Shown here: positions 47,698-56,857 of the stretch, piece by piece | How the letters are laid out: each line of letters starts with the position of its first letter | Numbering within the stretch: position 1 is the first letter of the stretch | Source: Suicoccus acidiformans | Lineage (GTDB): Bacteria; Bacillota; Bacilli; Lactobacillales; Aerococcaceae | Assembly: GCF_003546865.1 (NCBI RefSeq) | Contig: NZ_CP023434.1 | Span: 1,426,001 to 1,490,000, forward strand | Length of the DNA stretch: 64,000 nt | Direction: 5' to 3' | Made by a program: the position numbers and the translations under genes | Notes under the pieces: generated by a model | What the model was told of the DNA's origin: nothing | Seen by the model: only the letters and a program-made list of their open reading frames with translations | Database searches by the model: none

Positions 47698-48699
47698 CTA
47701 GGCATCCTTACCCTGCTCAACCTCTGCCCAAATTTGCATGAGGTAATACAACAAGACAGCCGCCAGTTGGGCCGTCTGGCCGTTCGCTTGATCATTTTCA
47801 GGTGACACTTCCACCACATCAATGGAGGCAACTTTGCCGCTTTTCAACAAGTGTGTCAAATAAGGCATAATATCCTGCGGAAAGATGCCAAAGGGCTGGG
47901 TTGCACTCACACCTGGCGCTAGGGCCACATTGAAGACATCCATATCGATGGTCAAGTGCACCTTGGCTAAATCAGCCAACCAACTATCCAGGACGTTATA
48001 AATCCCATTCGATTGCCCGCCTAACAAGTCTTGGGCAGAGAAGTAGACGGTTCCCGTTTCATCGGCGAAATTAAAGAGTTCCTGGGTGTTGCCATGGTCT
48101 TGTATCCCTAGAACAAAATATGCATAAGGCCAATCTTGGCTTTCGGTCATATCATAAATTTGACGGAACATCGTCCCTGAAGTTGGCCCGTCGGCTTCAT
48201 AGGGCCGGTTATCGAAATGGGCATCAATATTGACGATTCCTAGGCTGGCTTCCTTATTGAACCAATGGCCATAATAGCTGGCTAAAGCGGTCTCATGACC
48301 CCCACCTAATATAATCGGTAAGAAGCCTTCTTGCAGCAACTGGGCGACAATTTCACCCAACGCCTTTTGAGCCCGGGTCAAGTCGTCTGTGGCGTAAATA
48401 TTCCCTACGTCCACAAAGCCGACATCGTCGAATTTTAAAGGCAGGGACGCCAGTTTTTGGCGAATGGCATGTGGCGCTGCGGCTGCCCCGGGACGGCCTT
48501 TGTTCAAGCGGACGCCCAAATCTGATTCAAAGCCCACAAAGGCGAAGTTTAGCCCTTTTTTGACATAATGCTTCAGGGCTTGGGTCTCTGCTAAATTAAT
48601 TCTTTCAACGGCTTGATGCAGGCGGAAGGCAGCGAAATCTTCAAGCGAATCCGTCCGGCCCGTCCAAGCGTCTGCTGGTGTCATACGGTAATTGTACAT
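47698..48699 (-). CDS. hutG: Formimidoylglutamase (arginase family)
   Basis: 333 residues, ureohydrolase fold with Mn-binding motifs LGGGHETALA, NIDAHFDNRP and LTIDMDVFN. The layout and N-terminus match the HutG type seen in streptococci. It splits N-formimino-L-glutamate into glutamate and formamide, the last step of one histidine degradation route. Co-transcribed with gltS upstream (12-nt gap). The earlier genes hutH, hutU and hutI are not in this window. Agmatinase or another ureohydrolase is the main alternative. Confidence 0.82.
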   Translation of the reverse strand: MYNYRMTPADAWTGRTDSLEDFAAFRLHQAVERINLAETQALKHYVKKGLNFAFVGFESDLGVRLNKGRPGAAAAPHAIRQKLASLPLKFDDVGFVDVGNIYATDDLTRAQKALGEIVAQLLQEGFLPIILGGGHETALASYYGHWFNKEASLGIVNIDAHFDNRPYEADGPTSGTMFRQIYDMTESQDWPYAYFVLGIQDHGNTQELFNFADETGTVYFSAQDLLGGQSNGIYNVLDSWLADLAKVHLTIDMDVFNVALAPGVSATQPFGIFPQDIMPYLTHLLKSGKVASIDVVEVSPENDQANGQTAQLAAVLLYYLMQIWAEVEQGKDA

Positions 48700-48711
48700 C
48701 GTTTCCCTCCA

Positions 48712-49941
48712 TTACTGAACAAACTGCGAAATAAACCAAATCGTAACCGGCTGATAAATTATATCCACCAGGAAGGCCCCAACAATTGGCACGATAATGT
48801 AAGCTTTATGCGACGGACCATACCGTTGGGTGATGGTATTCATATTGACCATCGCTGTCGGGGTAGCACCTAAACCGTGGCCAATTTGCCCTGCAATCAT
48901 AACCGCTGCATCATAATCTTTGCCGAGTACCTTAAAGGACAGGAAGTAAACAAGTAAGACGGTAACAATCGTATTAACGACCAATACGATAATTACGCCG
49001 CCGAACAAGCCACTCAACTCCCATAGGGCCATGGAAATCATCGCCATGGATAAATATAGATTTAAGGCGACATCGCCAATGCGATCGATCAAATCATAGT
49101 TAAAGTTAAAGAATTCGAACCGGTCGTAAACATTGCGCACGATCACCGCCACCAGCATCGCACCCACATACTCCGGAAACTGCATGCCTATCAAATCACC
49201 AATCCATTGGCTAATAATTTGCCCCAAGCCCATCGAAAGCAAGATCATCGTCACATTCGCCAGTATATCAAAGGCCGTCAGAGTCTTTTCTCCTTGGTTC
49301 ACCTCAAGTACATCTTCATGCATCGTCTCCAGCACACCCGATGGCTTCAAGCGATATTTCTCAATTAAATGACGGGCCAGTGGTCCACCAATTAAGACAG
49401 CTGAAATCAAGCCATAGGTTGCACTCGCAGCCCCGACTAGTGGTCCCGCCTCGTAACCCATCTCTTGGAAGGTGGTCCCATAAGACAAGGCAGCTCCGTG
49501 GCCGCCCACCAAAGGAATGGCACTAGCTAGGAGCGAATAAGCAGCATCCAGGCCAATCGCATTGCCGACAGTGACACCGACCGTATTTTGCATGACGGCT
49601 AGGAAACTGGATAGAAGCCAATAAATAATTAAGGCTTTACCACCGATCTTGAGTAAATTAAAGCTCGCCCCCAGTCCGACCGTCGTAAAGAAGGCCAACA
49701 TGAAGAAACTTTGATACGCATTATCGAAATTAATTACGAAAGTATTGGTAGAATGCCCCAGTAAATTAATTAACATAACAATAAAGCCACCGACAACAGG
49801 AGCTGGAATACAATACTTCCGCAAGAAGCCCACCCGCTCAACAATCTTGTAACCAATTAATGCCATAATCCCGGCAATAGCCAAGGTCAAGACACTAGAA
49901 ATATTCATATGCCACATCGTGTCAACATATTCTATATTCAT
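48712..49941 (-). CDS. gltS: Sodium/glutamate symporter
   Basis: 409 residues with ten or more membrane segments in two inverted halves. GltS-family motifs are visible (PLVGGHGAALSYG and AGQIGHGLGATPTAMVNM). It exchanges or imports glutamate with sodium. First gene before hutG, so it may export the glutamate made from histidine or import it. ATG at 49941 with GAGGTG upstream. Confidence 0.9.
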   Translation of the reverse strand: MNIEYVDTMWHMNISSVLTLAIAGIMALIGYKIVERVGFLRKYCIPAPVVGGFIVMLINLLGHSTNTFVINFDNAYQSFFMLAFFTTVGLGASFNLLKIGGKALIIYWLLSSFLAVMQNTVGVTVGNAIGLDAAYSLLASAIPLVGGHGAALSYGTTFQEMGYEAGPLVGAASATYGLISAVLIGGPLARHLIEKYRLKPSGVLETMHEDVLEVNQGEKTLTAFDILANVTMILLSMGLGQIISQWIGDLIGMQFPEYVGAMLVAVIVRNVYDRFEFFNFNYDLIDRIGDVALNLYLSMAMISMALWELSGLFGGVIIVLVVNTIVTVLLVYFLSFKVLGKDYDAAVMIAGQIGHGLGATPTAMVNMNTITQRYGPSHKAYIIVPIVGAFLVDIIYQPVTIWFISQFVQ

Positions 49942-49971
49942 TTTATCACCTCATTTTAATCTGTTAATCCA

Positions 49972-50027
49972 ATCATAGCTGATAAAGAGGGGATAAACAA
50001 GATAATTGTACATTATTATGAACAATT
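49972..50027 (-). promoter_or_regulatory. Promoter and palindromic operator of gltS-hutG
   Basis: Minus strand TTGTTT (49995-50000), 17-nt spacer, TATGAT (49972-49977). Just upstream, AATTGTACAT…ATGAACAATT (50004-50027) is a near-palindrome that could bind a regulator. Confidence 0.55.
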
Positions 50028-50072
50028 CTTTTTACAGGATGATTAAGATGATAATTTGACATCCGCCTCATG

Positions 50073-50100
50073 CAAAAAAGCAAACGCACGCTGCGTCTGC
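50073..50100 (-). terminator. Terminator of the dioxygenase relic operon
   Basis: Minus strand GCAGACGC, loop, GCGTTTGC, then TTTTTT. Confidence 0.75.
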
Positions 50101-50112
50101 TCCTGTCAGCTT

Positions 50113-50788
50113 CTATAAATTCACTACATAAGTCTGCGCCAATCCTACCCTACTCGGTAAAGTTGCAGGGTCTGCCTCCTTTTCCACAGGGTCATAGGCT
50201 AACAAGGCCGAATTGCCGGTCAGCATCACATTAATTTCATAAACCGCCACGCCACTTCCTCACCAATACGCTTGGCCAGCAAGGTCGCAGCCTCTTCAGG
50301 TGCTAAGGCCATAATAAAGGCATCATCCTGGGCTTCATCTTCAAAGTAGACCCGAACATAGACAGGCAGCGCCAGCCCCCGCATGTGAAGCAATAAAACG
50401 ACATTCGGATTTTGCAGGACTCCTGCGCGTTCTATTGTCCCTGGCTTAACCGTCTCGAAGCGGTAGAAACCTTTCGGTCAGTGGTCGTGCACCCAAAGCC
50501 AAAGAAATTAGGATCAAAGTCCTCCAGCTCGGCTTCAGCCGGATGGTTGTACACCCCGGCGCTATTGGCCTACCACAATTCAACAAAGACATTAAAGAGT
50601 GGCAATTTCTCCTTCAACGTAAACATATACACCTGAAAAACAATCGCTTCTCCTGGCATTTCCGCATAACACAAGTCGTGATTCACCTTAACTTGACTTT
50701 GTCTGCCTTCAAGAAAAAGGCCTAGCGTTGGATAGGGGGCAGACGTCTGCTTGGAGATCGCATGTTGGTGCAATTGTGAATCGGTCAT
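50113..50788 (-). pseudogene. pcaG: Intradiol dioxygenase alpha subunit relic (protocatechuate 3,4-dioxygenase type)
   Basis: Starts at ATG 50788 (DSQLHQHAISKQTSAPYPTL) and reads to LFNVFVELW, where TAG replaces the usual Gln codon before ANSAGVYNHPAEAE. Further frameshifts follow (DFDPNFFGFG, then FYRFETVKPGTIERAG, then INVMLTGNSALLAYD) down to a stop at 50113. The order of segments matches the non-catalytic alpha subunit of protocatechuate 3,4-dioxygenase. It lies directly behind the beta-like gene, as in pcaHG operons. At least three lesions, so it is dead. Confidence 0.75.
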
Positions 50789-50797
50789 CTACATCCC

Positions 50798-51524
50798 CTA
50801 CTTTCTCCCGTAAGGCTCTGCTTCTTCAACAGTCAACATATGCGTATTCGGCATCGATGGCAAACCTTCGCTACCCCTCAAGACAATATCAAATCGATAG
50901 CCCAGGGCAACATCTGGAATCGTCAAATAATGGTGATAATGGGCAATCACCCGCTTTCGGTTAGCTTCAGGCAACTTAAGAAAGACCGTCTCATCACAAT
51001 CCAACAAGGGATTCCTTGCGGAATACAGTTGCGTCACCAGACAATCAGCCAGCCGGGGACCCATGACCGAATAATGAATATGCGCCGGACGTCACCGATT
51101 CTCAGACGGCCGGAAGGAGTAATTGCCCGGCTTAATCGCAATAAACTCATAATGCCCTGCCTCGTCTGTATAAGACCAGCCGCTGCCTACGAAATTCGGG
51201 TTCAAAGGCGCATCTCGGGTATACAATTGATGCACATAGCACCCGCCGTATTGGCCTGCCAAATTTCAATAAAAGCCTGTGATACCGGCTTGCCGGCTTC
51301 ATCCGTCACCTTCCCTTGAATCACAATCCGCTGCCCGATGGCTTCCTGGCCTGTCCCAGCATTAGTCGCCAGGTTATTGTTCTTTCCATACTTCGCCGCT
51401 AGCGCTGGCCCGGTCCAGGCTCAAATAAGGGAAATAATTTTTTGAAATCCTGTTTATTCAACTCCGCCCCGTGGTCACGAACATACTCCCAAGATGCATA
51501 ACTCGTAATGTCTTCTGGCTTCAT
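50798..51524 (-). pseudogene. pcaH: Intradiol dioxygenase beta subunit relic (iron-binding)
   Basis: Starts at ATG 51524 (KPEDITSYASWEYVRD), with GGAGGAG upstream. Later segments in shifting frames are VIQGKVTDEAGKPVSQAFIE, IWQANTAG, HQLYTRDAPLNPNFVGSGW, GHYEFIAIKPGNY and RPAHIHYSVMGP, then an open stretch 50798-51064 (LVTQLYSARNPLLDCDE). The iron ligands of the family are recognisable: Tyr in LYTRDAP, Tyr in KPGNY, both His in HIH. Stops after GPGQR and before RPAHIH, and several frameshifts, inactivate it. The family cleaves protocatechuate or related catechols between the hydroxyls. Confidence 0.8.
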
Positions 51525-51547
51525 TGCACTCGTCTCCTCCGCACAAT

Positions 51548-51595
51548 AATGCATTAATATATTGATATTAACGGTGCATCAATGCATTAATATAT
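51548..51595. promoter_or_regulatory. Two direct 15-nt repeats upstream of the dioxygenase relics
   Basis: AATGCATTAATATAT occurs at 51548-51562 and again, exactly, at 51581-51595, 33 bp apart (about three helix turns). It lies 24 bp upstream of the pcaH start and may be a leftover operator. Confidence 0.5.
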
Positions 51596-51747
51596 ATCAC
51601 TAAATAAATGACTTACTTAGCTAGGTAATCAAATACTGCAGGTCCAAAAATTCAGACCCCTAAAAGTCCCTATCCCAGCAAAGTCTGTTCAATAAAGCAT
51701 GTAAGTCATAATTAAAGCGCATCCCACAAGTCTGCCTCCCACTTTAA

Positions 51748-51776
51748 TTGACAAGTCAAGCGAAACTTGCTATTCT
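51748..51776 (+). promoter_or_regulatory. Promoter of the solute-binding protein gene
   Basis: TTGACA (51748-51753), 17-nt spacer, TATTCT (51771-51776). Confidence 0.75.
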
Positions 51777-51822
51777 ATTAACAAATAACACCCTCGACAA
51801 AGCGCGCCATGAAGCAGATTTT

Positions 51823-51870
51823 GGTGTAGGGCTTCCCCCTCGATCTACACCTGTGGATGGGGGCATTTTT
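51823..51870 (+). promoter_or_regulatory. Candidate pseudoknot/attenuator in the leader of the binding protein gene
   Basis: GGTGTAG (51823-51829) pairs perfectly with CTACACC (51845-51851). The enclosed loop contains CCCCC (51835-51839), which can pair with GGGGG (51859-51863), just before TTTTT (51866-51870). This is the geometry of an H-type pseudoknot or a terminator/antiterminator switch. The ligand is unknown. Confidence 0.4.
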
Positions 51871-51897
51871 GCTCTAAGGGTAAATGGAGGAATGAAG

Positions 51898-52710
51898 ATG
51901 AAGAAATGGTTGAAAATTGCTTTAGCAGGTGCGGTTGCCCTGGGGCTTATCGCGCAACCTGCAACAGCTGAGGCTCTTACGGTGCAAGAAGTCCAAGACA
52001 AAGGCGAAATTGTCCTGGGAACTAGTGCGGATTTTCCGCCCTTTGAATGGGTGAAGATGGTTGACGGTCAAGAAACAACTTTAGGGGCGGATATTGAGCT
52101 AGCCCAAGCTATTGCGGACGAGTTGGGTGTGGAGTTAGTAATTCGCAACTCGAGTTTCGATAGTTTGATTACCCAAGTGCAAACGGGGAAAGTTGATATG
52201 GTTATTGCGGGGATGTCCTATACGCCTGAACGGGCTGAACAAGCGCTCTTCTCAGACGTTTACTTTACTGGAACGAACTACTTCTTAACTAATCACGACA
52301 TCGCTGCCACAATCCAATCCTTGGACGACGTCCATAACTTACGTCTCGGCGTGCAAAGAGGATCGATTCAAGAGGCACTTCTGAAAGAGCACGTACCGGA
52401 AGCTACTGATTTGACAATGATTCCTGATAATGGCGACCTTGTTCAAAGTCTTCTGACCAACCGAATTGACGCGATTTTATTCGACCACATTGTGGCCACC
52501 CAATTTGCAGCCCAACATGAAGGAAAACTACAAATTGTTGAAGGTGTCGAAGTGCCTAACGGCGATGACGGAGGAATGTCGATTGTCGTATCCAATGATA
52601 GTCAAGAATTGCTCGATGTCATCAACAAAGTCATTGGCGAATTGACGGAAAGCGGCCAATACGAGGCATGGATTGAAGAGTACATTCCTCAAATTGACCA
52701 AATTAGCTAA
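51898..52710 (+). CDS. Amino-acid ABC transporter solute-binding protein (SBP_bac_3)
   Basis: 270 residues. The signal peptide (KKWLKIALAGAVALGLIAQP) ends at ATAEA, with no lipobox Cys. The mature protein shows the family-3 amino-acid-binding pattern (LGTSADFPPFEW, DIELAQAIADELG, VDMVIAGMSYTPER, LGVQRGS). The ATG at 51898 is 7 nt after GGAGG; longer in-frame starts have no ribosome site. No permease or ATPase gene adjoins it; the next gene is a broken ABC-2 permease on the other strand. It therefore looks like an orphan binding protein that must share a transporter encoded elsewhere. Confidence 0.85.
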   Translation: MKKWLKIALAGAVALGLIAQPATAEALTVQEVQDKGEIVLGTSADFPPFEWVKMVDGQETTLGADIELAQAIADELGVELVIRNSSFDSLITQVQTGKVDMVIAGMSYTPERAEQALFSDVYFTGTNYFLTNHDIAATIQSLDDVHNLRLGVQRGSIQEALLKEHVPEATDLTMIPDNGDLVQSLLTNRIDAILFDHIVATQFAAQHEGKLQIVEGVEVPNGDDGGMSIVVSNDSQELLDVINKVIGELTESGQYEAWIEEYIPQIDQIS

Positions 52711-52726
52711 AACCACACATTATCTC

Positions 52727-52772
52727 AAAAAAGCATCCAAGTAACTGAATGTGCGTTACTTGGATGCTTTTT
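52727..52772. terminator. Bidirectional terminator after the binding protein gene
   Basis: AAAAAAGCATCCAAGTAAC, loop, GTTACTTGGATGCTTTTT: a perfect 15-bp stem or longer. Confidence 0.9.
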
Positions 52773-52803
52773 GTCTGTGCCTAATACACCTTGAACAACT
52801 ACC

Positions 52804-53733
52804 TTATAGATCCCGGTATCGGCTGCGATAGTAGAAGACGCCTAGCCTCAAGGCATAATAAGCAAGCCCAATGAGCACCATGATGAATTGGTGCATACCT
52901 ACAGTGCGCTGGTGATCTTCGGTCATTTCTGATACAGTGACGACAATTTCAGCTGTCTTCACCAACCAAATCGGTGAAAAGATGGAGGCAATGGTCTGCA
53001 TGACCGGATGGACGAAGTCGCGGGTGACGAAAATACCACTCCCAAAGGCGATTAACAAGCTCAACAAGGTCTGCACGAAAGTGACCATATTCTTATTCTG
53101 CATAACGGTAGCAACGAAGAAGCTCATACCGGTAATACCAATTAAGTCGCAGAAACTTGCTAAAGTCATGAGCAAAGCGGCCTTATTCTGGAAGGTGGTC
53201 CAGCCATAGAAGAAGCCGCCAAATAGGATAAAACCTAACCACAGATCTAGAGCACAGGTTGTACTTGCCCAGAAGTATGACTGCGGACGTTAGCGGTCGG
53301 TCAAGCCAGACGAAGCTTCGCACATCGCAACTGCTGGTTGCCGACTAGCAACCATAGGTTTGCTGTATAAACTCACCAGCATGGCTATCAAGCTGTAACA
53401 AATAACGGGCAAATGCCAAACACTATAGGAATACAGCGTGATATTCACATCCTGTTCTAGCGGACGAATCGCCATGTGTGCGGACTGGGCCTGACTTAAC
53501 TCTACCAAGGCACTCTCAAAGGCACTATCATCATGTAGATTGGTCGCTGACGCTGTAATGATTTGTAAATTGCGCCAGTAGCCATCTAAGAAACTATCCA
53601 CAAAAGCACTGGCTTGGGGCTTTTGGGCTGAGACTTCTTTAACTAAGCGGGGAAAAGATTCTCTTTCACCGGCCAAGTATTGCCAGACCGCTTGGCTGAA
53701 ACCAGCCGGAATCGTCAGTCTCGACTTGTATAA
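52804..53733 (-). pseudogene. ABC-2 type membrane transporter, truncated with an in-frame stop
   Basis: The frame opens near 53733 (SRLTIPAGFSQAVWQYLAGE) without a start codon or ribosome site. It runs through an extracellular part and a first membrane segment, then meets TAA at 53290-53292 after SSGLTDR. The same frame continues (RPQSYFWASTTCALDLWLG) through five more hydrophobic segments to 52804. The pattern fits ABC2_membrane_3-type permeases such as YhgE/drug exporters. The N-terminal half with the first helix is missing, and the stop divides the rest, so it is not functional. Confidence 0.75.
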
Positions 53734-53812
53734 TTAAGTGAGACCATAAAAAAAGCCCATCGGCTTCTCTGCTATACTGATTTTAAGCACAAAATATAGA
53801 GGAGAGATTTCG

Positions 53813-53980
53813 ATGAACTATACCTACTCTACCATAGTTCGGAAAAAATACTCACATATGACCTATGAAATGAGTAGAACGATGGAAAAGTTACTAATTG
53901 AGAATGCCAAAGGCGAAGAAAAAACTAACAAAGAGATTTATGAATCTTTAGGTATCTCAAAAGCCTCCAACTGCCACTGA
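53813..53980 (+). pseudogene. Transposase N-terminal fragment (IS30-like)
   Basis: A good ribosome site (GGAGAG) precedes an ATG and 55 codons beginning NYTYSTIVRKKYSHMTYE, with a helix-turn-helix-like stretch TNKEIYESLGISKAS. The frame then stops. Layout suggests the DNA-binding start of an IS30-family transposase whose remainder is lost. The family call is tentative. Confidence 0.45.
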
Positions 53981-54780
53981 GACCCTTCATCCAACGCAAC
54001 ACGCTCTGCTAAAACTTCCATAAATTCTAACTCAAGATAAATCATAGAATCTCTCTTTCATAATACTTTACGCAAAAACCCCATTTCCATCTAACATATT
54101 ACAAAAAAGTGAAAATTCCCGGACTCATCAAGCAAAAAGACCTATAACACAAACCTAACTCCATAAAGCAATAAGCAAATTGACTGCAATTAATACCACC
54201 AAAAACACCGCACCTAAACCCATTCAGCCACACCCAACATAAGCATCCTATCGGCTCAAAACCAAAGCAAACTACCTTCCTAAGCCCGATAACTTTTCTG
54301 CACAATCCCTCCCACAGCCTTCATCCTCCGCCCCCAAATCAATCTTGACATAATTAACTTCTCAGCACTTACCCCTACTCCGAACACGTTCCCCCTCTCA
54401 CGTACACTTACAGATAAAGCCCTCCCACCGCAAAGCACTTCAGCACCCACTTCCCTAAACTCACCCCATCCCAAACACCCCCACTACATCAACCCATGAA
54501 CCTGCTCTCCCCAAATCCCGAACATTCCCCGTCTTTTCCATTAGAAACTTCTCATATTCACCCAATCTTCCACAAATGTGCTATATTAAATCCCTAATCA
54601 TCAAACGAAGCGCTGGAAATCAAAGGAGAGCAGAGATTTAGGCAAAAGTCAAATAGAAACCAGAACAAATTCCAAAGCAGTTACCCAGCAGAAACCCTAT
54701 AAAGCAAATCACCCTGCCTACAGCCCTCTGCCCCGGCAACTTTCCAGCCGCTTCGAACAAATAAACAGGAGGAGATTATT
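53981..54780. other. Gene-free stretch with strong strand asymmetry
   Basis: No supportable gene over 800 bp. Between about 54070 and 54600 the plus strand is markedly poor in G and rich in C and A. Short open frames on the minus strand follow from this skew and show no protein motifs. A ribosome site GGAGGAG at the right end belongs to the gene at 54781. Confidence 0.55.
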
Positions 54781-56061
54781 GTGAGCTATTTTGAAAGAAA
54801 CTTCGCCAAGATGCAGGACATTGCCGCGGATCTCTTCGCTCACCCAGAACTTGGCTACAAAGAGTTCTACACCAAGAGTCGCGTGGAAGACTTTATCCAC
54901 GATGTGACGCCTGAGACAGAAATTCATTATTTCTCAACGACAGGGATGCGAGTCAACCTCAACACCGGCCAAAAAATGACCCTCGCCTTTGTTGCTGAAC
55001 TCGACGCCGTCAAAGTTCCCGGCCACTTTCAAGCGGACCCGGAGACAGGCGCGGCCCATGCTTGTGGCCACTTTACACAAGTGACGACCGCCTTATCCCT
55101 TTACGGCTATCTCACCGAAGACAAGCGTTATCAATACTATGACTTCAACTTCGCCTTTATCTTCGTGCCGGCGGAGGAATTTATTGATTTGGAATACCGC
55201 CAAAGTCTGATTGACGAAGGTGTCATCACCTATATGGGCGGTAAGCCTGAAGCGATGAAGTTAGGTGTTTTTGACGACGTGGATTTTGCGATGTGTGTGC
55301 ATACCATTGGGGGTGCCGAGGAGAAACTCGTTGAGATTAATTGCGACTTGGCTGGCTTTTTGTACAAGCATTACCGCTTTGAAGGTAAGGCAAGTCACGC
55401 GGGATGGGATCCCTTTAGTGGGGTCAATGCTTACAGCATGTCAACTCTTTTTAACACCGGCTTAGGACTTATGCGCCAACAGCTTCGTGAAGATGTATAC
55501 GTGCGGATTAATCCGGTCATTGACCACGGTAACTTCTCAACCAATGTCATTCCAGATGAAGTGCAAGTGGGTAGCGATTTGCGAACCGTGGACGTGGAAT
55601 ATATGAAGGTCGTGGCTGAGCGCATGGACAAGGTAGCCAAAGGCGCTGCTTATGCCTTGGAAGGCAAGGTGCAGATTCAAACGCAAATGGGGTACTTGCC
55701 TTTTGTGCAAGCCCGTTACTTATCCAATTTCGTCCGCGAAGCCTTTCAAGCCCAAGACACTATCCCACACTGGTTGGAAGACCGCGGAGCCGTGGCAGCA
55801 GCTGGGGATATCGGCGACTTATCTTACATGATTCCTAGCATCCAAATCAGCTATGGCGGCTTTACAGGGACAATTCACGGCAATGATCTGCGTATGGTCG
55901 ACGAACCATTCGTCCTCCAAGAATTCCCTGAATTTCTCGTCAGCGTCTTAGACCAAATGAACGGACGCATCGACCCAGACCAGTTATACCGCCGCTCCTA
56001 CGACGACTATGCTACTTATATCCAATCCATCGTGCACGAAGGAGAAACACATGAAGAATAA
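54781..56061 (+). CDS. M20D-type amidohydrolase
   Basis: 426 residues, GTG start at 54781 with CAGGAGGAG upstream. M20 motifs are altered but readable: AELDAVKVPGH, AAHACGHFTQVT, FVPAEEFIDLE, and GKASHAGWDPFSGVNA in the dimerisation domain. The HACGH metal motif is that of the M20D group (aminoacyl/aminobenzoyl-glutamate hydrolases). It overlaps the following DUF3100 gene by 11 bp, and a third small membrane gene follows, so the three form one operon. The membrane proteins may import its amide substrate (inference). Confidence 0.82.
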   Translation: MSYFERNFAKMQDIAADLFAHPELGYKEFYTKSRVEDFIHDVTPETEIHYFSTTGMRVNLNTGQKMTLAFVAELDAVKVPGHFQADPETGAAHACGHFTQVTTALSLYGYLTEDKRYQYYDFNFAFIFVPAEEFIDLEYRQSLIDEGVITYMGGKPEAMKLGVFDDVDFAMCVHTIGGAEEKLVEINCDLAGFLYKHYRFEGKASHAGWDPFSGVNAYSMSTLFNTGLGLMRQQLREDVYVRINPVIDHGNFSTNVIPDEVQVGSDLRTVDVEYMKVVAERMDKVAKGAAYALEGKVQIQTQMGYLPFVQARYLSNFVREAFQAQDTIPHWLEDRGAVAAAGDIGDLSYMIPSIQISYGGFTGTIHGNDLRMVDEPFVLQEFPEFLVSVLDQMNGRIDPDQLYRRSYDDYATYIQSIVHEGETHEE

Positions 56062-56857
56062 ATATTTACCCTATTTGATCGGCTTTATCTTTCTCGTCAT
56101 TTTGGCTGCAGAAATGATTGGGTTTCAATCACTTCAATTCGGAAGCTTCAAAGTATCCATTCTGCCCCTCGTATTTGCAGTATTTATTGCCATGATATTT
56201 GCGATTCCGGCTTTACGTAAAGGCATTATCGCCAAAATATACCACAAAGATAACGTGGACTTTGCCGCGAAGAACTTGCTATTCATTATGTTGCCGCTGA
56301 TGGCCTACTATGGTGCCACCGTTGCCCCGCAAATCCGGGAAATCCTTTCCGTCGGCTGGGTCTTTCTACTGCAAGAAGTTGGAAACTTGGGAACCATCTT
56401 CTTCGGCCTACCGGTAGCCCTCCTACTCGGTCTGCGTCGTGAAGCAATCGGCTCAACCCTTGGCTTGTCGCGTGAAGGAGAACTCGCTTATATTACCGAG
56501 AAATATACACTCGAATCCCCTGAAGGACGCGGGGTATTATCCATGTACTTAATCGGGACTCTTTTTGGATCGATCTTCTTCAGCCTATTCGCACCGTTCT
56601 TATTGAACTTCGGCTTTGACGTACGCGCCTTAGGGATGGCCGCCGGGATGGGCTCAGCGTCCATGATGACCGCCGCTTCCTCAGCTGTGGCCGCCATTCA
56701 TCCGGAACACGAAGAAATCATCCTCGCCTACGCCTCAGCCAGCCAGCTATTAACCAGCTTCCTCGGCACCTATACAATGGTCTTTCTAGCCATTCCATTG
56801 CAAAGATTCCTTTACAACTTACTAACCAAAGGAGACAACTATGATCATGGCAAATAA
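56051..56857 (+). CDS. DUF3100 membrane protein
   Basis: 268 residues from the ATG at 56051 (GGAG 6 nt upstream), seven to eight membrane segments. The glycine/alanine-rich part MAAGMGSASMMTAASSAVAA near residue 195 resembles the conserved core of DUF3100 proteins. Such proteins are often next to M20 peptidase genes, as here, and are thought to be transporters without proven substrate. The start overlaps the end of the amidohydrolase gene, which indicates coupled translation. Confidence 0.78.
   Translation: MKNKYLPYLIGFIFLVILAAEMIGFQSLQFGSFKVSILPLVFAVFIAMIFAIPALRKGIIAKIYHKDNVDFAAKNLLFIMLPLMAYYGATVAPQIREILSVGWVFLLQEVGNLGTIFFGLPVALLLGLRREAIGSTLGLSREGELAYITEKYTLESPEGRGVLSMYLIGTLFGSIFFSLFAPFLLNFGFDVRALGMAAGMGSASMMTAASSAVAAIHPEHEEIILAYASASQLLTSFLGTYTMVFLAIPLQRFLYNLLTKGDNYDHGK

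Noticed and set aside
53813-53980. Possible intact small regulator with a good ribosome site
   Set aside because: The 55 codons look like the N-terminal DNA-binding part of a transposase and stop abruptly, next to other insertion-sequence debris; listed as a fragment instead.
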